Under the pieces are notes generated by a model. The model ran no database searches. It saw only the letters and a list, made by a program, of their open reading frames with translations, and was not told where the DNA came from. Shown here piece by piece: positions 1 to 4,326 of a DNA stretch of 7,005 nucleotides. Position 1 is the stretch's first letter; the number at the start of each line of letters is the position of its first letter. A program made the position numbers and the translations under genes. Source of the DNA: Microbacteriaceae bacterium (lineage in GTDB: Bacteria; Actinomycetota; Actinomycetes; Actinomycetales; Microbacteriaceae); the NCBI GenBank assembly GCA_003454135.1, contig DMKW01000207.1, positions 2,014 to 9,018 of the forward strand. Direction: 5' to 3'.

Positions 1-2129
1 GGGAATGCCCCACCCCGATACTCCGGGTTGGTGTCGAGCGAACGCATCGTGGTCCGGAAGATGTTGAACTTGGTGTTGTAACCGTTAGTCCCGGCGATTA
101 TCGTGTGCCTGAAGTTACGCTGGCCACCGTCGGTGTTGCCCACCCACACCGCGAGCGCGACCTTGGTGGTGGTCGCGACGAGCCAGTTCTGGTCCGCATA
201 GTTGGTGGTTCCGGTCTTGCCCACAATGGGAACGCCGTCCTGTGGATTGCCCGGCCGCCCAGTGCCCGCCCGCATGACCGCGGAAAGGGCGTACGCCACC
301 GTGCTCGCGATGTTCGGCGCCATCGCTTGCGAGCATTGCCGTGGTTGTCCTGGTGCATCCTTGCCGTCCGGCCCGACGACCTTGTCGATGATGATCGGCA
401 CGCAATACGTGCCGTTGGTGCCGAGCGTCGCGACAGCGCCAGCCATTGTGAGCGGCGCAATCTCGTTCGTACCGATCGTCGCAGACGGGTACACATCGAG
501 GGGAGCACCGTCCGCGCGATGAACCCCCATGGCCATTGCCGCTGCGCGAATCCGGCACAAGTCGAGCTTCTGGGACATCGTGATGAACGCGACGTTCACC
601 GACGCCTGGGTCGCGGCGGCGACGGTCCACGGACCGCCTTCGCCGGGCGAATCGTTTTTTGGCGCGTACGGCTTCCCCGAGAATCGGGCGCACGAAGCCT
701 TGAAGCTCTGCATGGGGAACGGTCGCACGGTGCCGTCCACAACCTCACTGAGCGTATGGTGCTGCTGGAACCATTCGACAAGGGTAAATATCTTGTACGC
801 CGAACCGGTCGCGAAACCGGACGACCCCCCGAATCCCCGGTCGGTGTTGAAATTCACCGCGGTGGTCGTTGGCCCGCCCCCCGCGGCCGAGTTATCGAAT
901 TCCTTGTTTTCGGCCATCACGAGGATGCGTCCGGTTCCAGGCTGCACCGAGACAGCCGAAGCGCCGAGGGCGAACCGTGTTTCAGTAGGCGGTGCGCTCG
1001 CGTAGAGGGCAGCCTGCGCGACATCCTGCTGATTGAGGTCGATGCTCGTGTATATCTTGTAGTTGCCGCGCGCCCACGCGCTCTTACGGTCTTCAGCCGT
1101 TGCCCCCAGCGCCGCGAGCGTCGGAACGAGCCGTTGTGCGAAATCGCAGGCAAACTTGGCATCACTGGCATAAAGGCACCCGTTGCTCGGCCCCTGCAGC
1201 TTGGGCTGGATCGGGGTGGAGACGGCCTCGCGAAACTGGGTCGTCGTGATGTATCCGAGCTCGCGCATGGTTCCGAGGATGCCGTCCCGCCGCACCTTGT
1301 TCGCCGCATAGAGGTCTGGGCTGCTCAGGTTTCGCAAGTTGGGCTGCTGCACCATCGCAATGAGGCTCGCCGCTTGCGGGAGGGTCACATCTTTCGCACT
1401 GACGCTGAAATACTTCTGCGCGGCGGCCTCGATGCCGTAGGTGGTACCACCAAAGCCCGCAATGTTCAGATACGCGAGCAGGATCTCCTTCTTCGTGTAT
1501 CTTTTCTCGAGCCCGATCGCGAGCTTCATCTCCTTCATCTTGCGGTTAAGCGTGTCGGTAATGGCAGCCTGGTAGGCGATCTTCTCCGCCCGCGGATTCT
1601 TAATCTGAAGTGATCGCTGCACCAGGGTGTTCTTAACGAGCTGCATCGCAATCGTGGAGCTACCGCTCGTAATGCCCTTGTGCACGATGTTTCCCACCGC
1701 GGCGCGAACGATCGACTGCACGTCGATGCCGCCGTGCTCGTAGAAGCGACGGTCCTCGCCGGCCACCGTCGCATCCTTGATGTATTGGGAGATCGCGTCC
1801 CAGCCCACAACCTCGCGATTCTGGTCGTAGATCGTAGCGATCGGCACCGGCTGCCCATCGCGATTGGCATAAATCGTGTTCCGTTGCGACTGCTTGTCGA
1901 GTGTGAGGTAGTCGGGCAGGGAATCGAAGTAACTGACGGAGAAATTGGCCGTACGGCTCACCACGAGGATGGATGGCACCGCCAGGACGGCGACGAGAAG
2001 ACCGGCCAATGCGCTGAAAAAAAGGAATCCGAGCCCGGCAGCGAAAAACCCGGTGCGTTTGTCATAGTCGGTGACCGACACCGTTCCGATAGACGGAGGC
2101 AGTCGCGAAGGCAGGGCCGGTGCGCTCAT
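1..2129 (-). CDS. Class A penicillin-binding protein (bifunctional transglycosylase/transpeptidase), C-terminus off window
   Basis: This enzyme polymerises lipid II into glycan strands and cross-links the stem peptides on the outer face of the membrane. About 709 residues are visible with no stop before the window edge. A short cytoplasmic tail precedes one membrane segment at about residues 27-57. The glycosyltransferase domain (GT51) follows: EDRRFYEHGGID with catalytic Glu125, then GSSTIAMQLVKN, the RKMKEMKLAIGLEK block and an AYLN motif. The transpeptidase domain shows all three active-site motifs: SAYK with nucleophile Ser443 and Lys446, SVN at 510-512, and KTGT at 638-641. The first motif reads GSAYK where many relatives have GSTFK. 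The ATG at 2129 is well supported, because an in-frame TGA lies three codons upstream and a GGTGAG ribosome binding site sits 5 bases before it. It is PonA-like in type, but which paralogue it is cannot be told from this part. Any C-terminal extension lies outside the window. Confidence 0.95.
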   Translation of the reverse strand, partial: MSAPALPSRLPPSIGTVSVTDYDKRTGFFAAGLGFLFFSALAGLLVAVLAVPSILVVSRTANFSVSYFDSLPDYLTLDKQSQRNTIYANRDGQPVPIATIYDQNREVVGWDAISQYIKDATVAGEDRRFYEHGGIDVQSIVRAAVGNIVHKGITSGSSTIAMQLVKNTLVQRSLQIKNPRAEKIAYQAAITDTLNRKMKEMKLAIGLEKRYTKKEILLAYLNIAGFGGTTYGIEAAAQKYFSVSAKDVTLPQAASLIAMVQQPNLRNLSSPDLYAANKVRRDGILGTMRELGYITTTQFREAVSTPIQPKLQGPSNGCLYASDAKFACDFAQRLVPTLAALGATAEDRKSAWARGNYKIYTSIDLNQQDVAQAALYASAPPTETRFALGASAVSVQPGTGRILVMAENKEFDNSAAGGGPTTTAVNFNTDRGFGGSSGFATGSAYKIFTLVEWFQQHHTLSEVVDGTVRPFPMQSFKASCARFSGKPYAPKNDSPGEGGPWTVAAATQASVNVAFITMSQKLDLCRIRAAAMAMGVHRADGAPLDVYPSATIGTNEIAPLTMAGAVATLGTNGTYCVPIIIDKVVGPDGKDAPGQPRQCSQAMAPNIASTVAYALSAVMRAGTGRPGNPQDGVPIVGKTGTTNYADQNWLVATTTKVALAVWVGNTDGGQRNFRHTIIAGTNGYNTKFNIFRTTMRSLDTNPEYRGGAF

Positions 2130-2134
2130 ACTAT

Positions 2135-2140
2135 CTCACC
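2135..2140 (-). promoter_or_regulatory. Ribosome binding site of the penicillin-binding protein gene
   Basis: The minus strand reads GGTGAG, then 5 bases, then ATG at 2129. GGTGA matches the 3' part of the consensus AGGAGGTGA. The TGA inside this motif is in frame with the gene, so translation cannot begin further upstream. The remaining gap to the phosphoribosyltransferase stop (2141-2232) shows no convincing promoter. A TACAGT resembling a -10 box is present on the minus strand near the phosphoribosyltransferase stop, but the TTGACG next to it is only 9 bases away, too close to be its -35. Confidence 0.6.
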
Positions 2141-2232
2141 GCAACTCGAGGAATGAGTTCGCTGCCATAGGAGCCCCCGGGGTGTGCTGATCACCGAATC
2201 CGCCTGATGTTTCGCACTGTACGCGTCCGTCG

Positions 2233-2751
2233 TCAAAAGCGACATCGCCGCGCCCCGATTTTCGATCGGTTACGGGCGAGAGCGGCCAAAACGTTATCAA
2301 TCGAGGTCGGTTCGAACCGGGAATACCACTGCCCGACCGACCAGAACGGATGCGGTGTCGCGACCGCGACGAAGTCATCTGCTTCGCCGTCGAGGGTGTG
2401 CGTCCAGTCCGGCGGTGCCACCGGCACCGCGAGGATGATCTCCGCGGCACCGCGCTGCCGCACCGCCCGACACGCGGCGCGAGCTGTCGCCCCCGTCGCA
2501 ACACCGTCGTCGACGATGATCACGCGGGCGCCAATGAGGTCGACGCTGGGGATGTCCGCCCACGGCTGCCTGCCTGACCCGTCGAGGCGCACGACGTCGA
2601 GCGGGGCTCCCAGGGCATCCGATACTCGCTTCGCCACCGGAACTCCGCCGCGGGGGATTCCGAGCACGACCGTTCGGGCGCCGCGAAACTGCTCGAGGGC
2701 GCGAGCGAGTCGGCTCCCGGCATCGGAGCGATCCGCAAAGATGGCGGCCAT
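2233..2751 (-). CDS. Predicted phosphoribosyltransferase (COG1926-like), unusually compact
   Basis: This 172-residue protein has a type I phosphoribosyltransferase fold signature. The N-terminal FADRSDAGSRLA (residues 5-16) and LGIPRGGVPVA (30-40) are typical of the COG1926 family. The PRPP-binding loop is VIIVDDGVATGATA at 77-90, with the acidic pair Asp81-Asp82 and the Gly/Thr loop. VAVPVAPP-like and WYSRFEPTS blocks near the C-terminus also fit the family. From memory, relatives carry about 70 residues between the LDV after GAP and the PRPP loop, including an RKLGxPxxPELAxGA signature. Here only about 20 residues bridge that stretch, so the hood region is largely missing. The substrate is unknown for the family. 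The ATG at 2751 places FADR at the usual distance from the start, although no clear ribosome binding site precedes it. The gene runs in the same direction as the penicillin-binding protein, 103 bases upstream of it. Confidence 0.82.
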   Translation of the reverse strand: MAAIFADRSDAGSRLARALEQFRGARTVVLGIPRGGVPVAKRVSDALGAPLDVVRLDGSGRQPWADIPSVDLIGARVIIVDDGVATGATARAACRAVRQRGAAEIILAVPVAPPDWTHTLDGEADDFVAVATPHPFWSVGQWYSRFEPTSIDNVLAALARNRSKIGARRCRF

Positions 2752-2851
2752 GTGCCCAGCTTGTGCCTGCCGCGCGAGCCGCGCAAAGGCCGAAAGGCCC
2801 TGTGGATTCGTCGAGTATTGGCGTAACTTATCCGGCAGGAGGTGATGGGCA
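2752..2851. promoter_or_regulatory. Divergent intergenic region, probable promoters for both arms
   Basis: This 100-base gap lies between the divergently transcribed phosphoribosyltransferase and DUF1918 genes, so promoters for both are expected here. TAACTT at 2824-2829 (plus strand) fits the actinobacterial -10 pattern TANNNT and would start transcription about 15 bases before the DUF1918 start codon. On the other strand the overlapping TAAGTT also fits. No good -35 hexamer accompanies either. A small inverted repeat GGCC-GAAA-GGCC sits at 2788-2799, within the likely leader of the phosphoribosyltransferase mRNA. The region is inferred from gene arrangement more than from motif strength. 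Confidence 0.35.
2837..2845 (+). promoter_or_regulatory. Strong Shine-Dalgarno of the DUF1918 gene
   Basis: AGGAGGTGA is a complete match to the anti-Shine-Dalgarno complement and sits 6 bases before the ATG at 2852. It fixes that start and predicts efficient translation of this small protein, in contrast to the weak sites of the two flanking genes. Confidence 0.85.
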
Positions 2852-3043
2852 ATGCAGGCTAATCAAGGCGACCGGATTGTCATTCGCGGACGCACGGTAG
2901 AGTCCCCGGACCGTCACGGCGAGATCATCGAGGTTCGCGGCGACGCGGGCGGACCTCCCTACGTGGTCCGCTTCGATGACGGACACGAGAGCGTGATCCA
3001 GCCGGGTTCGGACTTCGAGATCGCGCACGACCAACACATCTAA
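2852..3043 (+). CDS. DUF1918 domain-containing small protein
   Basis: This 63-residue protein spans one DUF1918 domain and nothing else. It reads as a small beta-barrel-like domain: GDRIVIRG near residues 6-13, SPDRHGEIIEVRG at about 18-30, GGPPYVVRFDDGHESVIQPG at about 33-52, and a charged end. The PDRxGEIxEV and GGPPYxVRxxDGHE motifs are the family hallmarks. DUF1918 proteins are common in Actinomycetota, usually as stand-alone proteins of about 60-70 residues, and their function is unknown. There is no signal peptide or membrane segment, so it is probably cytoplasmic. It has the best ribosome binding site in the window. The reductase gene starts 38 bases after its stop on the same strand with no terminator between, so the two may share a transcript. 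Confidence 0.93.
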   Translation: MQANQGDRIVIRGRTVESPDRHGEIIEVRGDAGGPPYVVRFDDGHESVIQPGSDFEIAHDQHI

Positions 3044-3081
3044 TCGCAACGGCGCGGGCGCTGCTCGTGCAGTATGGATGG

Positions 3082-4107
3082 GTGACCTATCTCGCATCCG
3101 ACTCCCGCTACGACTTCATGCCCTACCGCCGCACCGGCCGAAGTGGGCTGATGCTGCCCGCCGTATCGCTCGGCCTGTGGCAGAACTTCGGACACGACGT
3201 GCCGATGGAGAGACAGCAGCAGATTCTTCGCCGCGCCTTCGATCTCGGCGTGACGCACATCGACCTGGCCAACAATTACGGCCCGCCGTACGGCAGCGCG
3301 GAAGCCAATTTCGGCGAACACCTGCGGCGGGATTTCGCTCCATACCGCGACGAACTCGTCATCTCCACGAAGGCGGGCTACGACATGTGGCCCGGTCCGT
3401 ACGGCAACTTCGGTTCACGCAAGTACCTCACTGCGAGCCTCGACCAGTCGCTCGCCCGGATGGGACTCGACTACGTCGACATCTTCTACTCGCACCGGGC
3501 CGACCCGCACACGCCCCTCGAGGAGACGATGGGTGCGCTGCACACGGCCGTAACGTCGGGCAAGGCGCTCTATGCGGGCATCTCGTCTTACTCGCCCGGC
3601 CGCACCCGCGAGGCGGCCGCGATCCTTGCCAACCTCGGCACGCCGCTTCTCATCCATCAGCCCTCGTACTCGATGTTCAACCGGTGGGTCGAGGATGACC
3701 TGCTCGACACCCTGGGGGAGCTGGGCGTTGGCTGCATCGCCTTTTCGCCCCTCGCTCAGGGGCTTCTCACCGACCGGTATCTCCGCGGAATCCCGGAAAA
3801 CGCGCGGGCCGCGCGCGAAGGGTCGTTGCAGAAGAGCATGGTCAACGACGGCACGCTCACTGCGATCCGTGCGCTGACCGACATTGCCGAGAGTCGTGGG
3901 CAGAACCTCGCCCAACTCGCCATCTCGTGGACGCTCCGCAACGTGGGCGTCACGTCGGCGCTCGTCGGTGCGTCGTCGGTGCAGCAGCTCGAGGCGAACC
4001 TCGCGGCAGTGAGCAACCTCGACTTCACGGCGGACGAACTCGCCGCGATCGACGACCACGCCGTGGACATGGGAATCAACCTGTGGGCGGAATCGAGCGC
4101 GGTCTAG
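3082..4107 (+). CDS. gpr: Aldo/keto reductase, L-glyceraldehyde 3-phosphate reductase type (Gpr/YghZ, AKR14 family)
   Basis: This cytoplasmic NADPH-dependent enzyme reduces aldehydes. The E. coli relative acts on L-glyceraldehyde 3-phosphate and methylglyoxal, so a detoxifying role is likely here. The match to E. coli Gpr is close along the whole length, including SLGLWxNFGH, FDLGVTHIDLANNYGPP, ISTKAGYDMWPGPYG, SRKYLxASLDQSL and LIHQPSY. Counting from the GTG at 3082, the catalytic tetrad is Asp61, Tyr66, Lys97 and His138. The cofactor-phosphate region VTSALVGAS (290-298) is followed by the usual QLEANL. The protein has 341 residues against about 346 in E. coli. The start at 3082 aligns VTYLASDSRY with the E. 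coli N-terminus MVWLANPERY. An in-frame GTG at 3067 would add five residues, and neither start has a good ribosome binding site. The family is certain, the physiological substrate less so. Confidence 0.93.
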   Translation: MTYLASDSRYDFMPYRRTGRSGLMLPAVSLGLWQNFGHDVPMERQQQILRRAFDLGVTHIDLANNYGPPYGSAEANFGEHLRRDFAPYRDELVISTKAGYDMWPGPYGNFGSRKYLTASLDQSLARMGLDYVDIFYSHRADPHTPLEETMGALHTAVTSGKALYAGISSYSPGRTREAAAILANLGTPLLIHQPSYSMFNRWVEDDLLDTLGELGVGCIAFSPLAQGLLTDRYLRGIPENARAAREGSLQKSMVNDGTLTAIRALTDIAESRGQNLAQLAISWTLRNVGVTSALVGASSVQQLEANLAAVSNLDFTADELAAIDDHAVDMGINLWAESSAV

Positions 4108-4150
4108 ACACGATTGGCGGGAGCAGCTCATAGGCTGCAGCCGCGCAGAT

Positions 4151-4167
4151 TCGCGCGTATCGCGCGA
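4151..4167. repeat. GC-rich inverted repeat after the reductase gene
   Basis: A perfect 7-base inverted repeat, TCGCGCG and CGCGCGA, flanks a 3-base TAT loop, 43 bases after the reductase stop. It could form a very stable hairpin in RNA or act as a binding palindrome. A weaker 5-base repeat (GCAGC/GCTGC, 4123-4138) lies just before it. Together with the next hairpin it probably protects or ends the reductase transcript. There is no T-run. Confidence 0.5.
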
Positions 4168-4183
4168 CCGACGCCGCGAGTGT

Positions 4184-4204
4184 CCCGCACGACGGGAGTG
4201 CGGG
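4184..4204 (+). terminator. Terminator-like hairpin without T-tract
   Basis: CCCGCAC at 4184-4190 pairs perfectly with GTGCGGG at 4198-4204 around a 7-base loop. It sits 76 bases after the reductase stop and about 120 bases before the next gene, where a transcript end would be expected. The following bases are CGTTCAC rather than a T-run. Such hairpins are often proposed as terminators in high-GC actinobacteria, but activity cannot be judged from sequence. Confidence 0.45.
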
Positions 4205-4266
4205 CGTTCACAACCAGAGGCCCGAGCCGCAGCTCGCCCGGCAGCCCGCACGTCCGACCCCCGCAG

Positions 4267-4272
4267 TAGTCT
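4267..4272 (+). promoter_or_regulatory. Possible -10 box for the nuclease-helicase gene
   Basis: TAGTCT fits the relaxed actinobacterial -10 pattern TANNNT. It lies between the hairpins and the ribosome binding site and would give a leader of about 48 bases. No recognisable -35 element is present at the expected distance, so this is a weak suggestion. Confidence 0.25.
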
Positions 4273-4292
4273 TCTCCCACGGTCACGATTCC

Positions 4293-4318
4293 GCCTCTCA
4301 GGAGAGCCTCTCAGGAGA
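4293..4318 (+). repeat. Exact tandem duplication of a 13-base unit containing the ribosome binding site
   Basis: The unit GCCTCTCAGGAGA occurs twice head to tail, at 4293-4305 and 4306-4318, with no mismatch. Each copy carries an AGGAGA Shine-Dalgarno core. Only the second is correctly spaced from the ATG at 4327. Each unit also contains CTCTC followed by GAGAG, so the copies can pair with themselves or with each other, which could hide or expose the ribosome binding site. Confidence 0.9.
4313..4317 (+). promoter_or_regulatory. Functional Shine-Dalgarno of the nuclease-helicase gene
   Basis: AGGAG lies 9 bases before the ATG at 4327, within the second copy of the 13-base tandem repeat. The first copy, at 4300-4304, is 22 bases from the ATG and too far to serve directly. 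This site decides the start codon. Confidence 0.7.
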
Positions 4319-4326
4319 ATTCGCCC

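Noticed and set aside
105..1613. A 502-codon open frame on the plus strand opposite the penicillin-binding protein gene
   Set aside because: It is antisense to a gene with all GT51 and transpeptidase motifs intact. Its translation is rich in Arg, Gly and His with no recognisable domain, as expected for a shadow frame in high-GC DNA.
2207..2845. A 212-codon plus-strand open frame opposite the phosphoribosyltransferase
   Set aside because: The minus strand carries an intact PRPP loop and family motifs. The plus-strand product is Arg/Ala/Ser-rich with no recognisable fold.
2845..2862. A five-codon ORF (ATG GGC AAT GCA GGC TAA) overlapping the DUF1918 start
   Set aside because: Its ATG lies inside the Shine-Dalgarno sequence itself, so it cannot use that site and is most likely chance.
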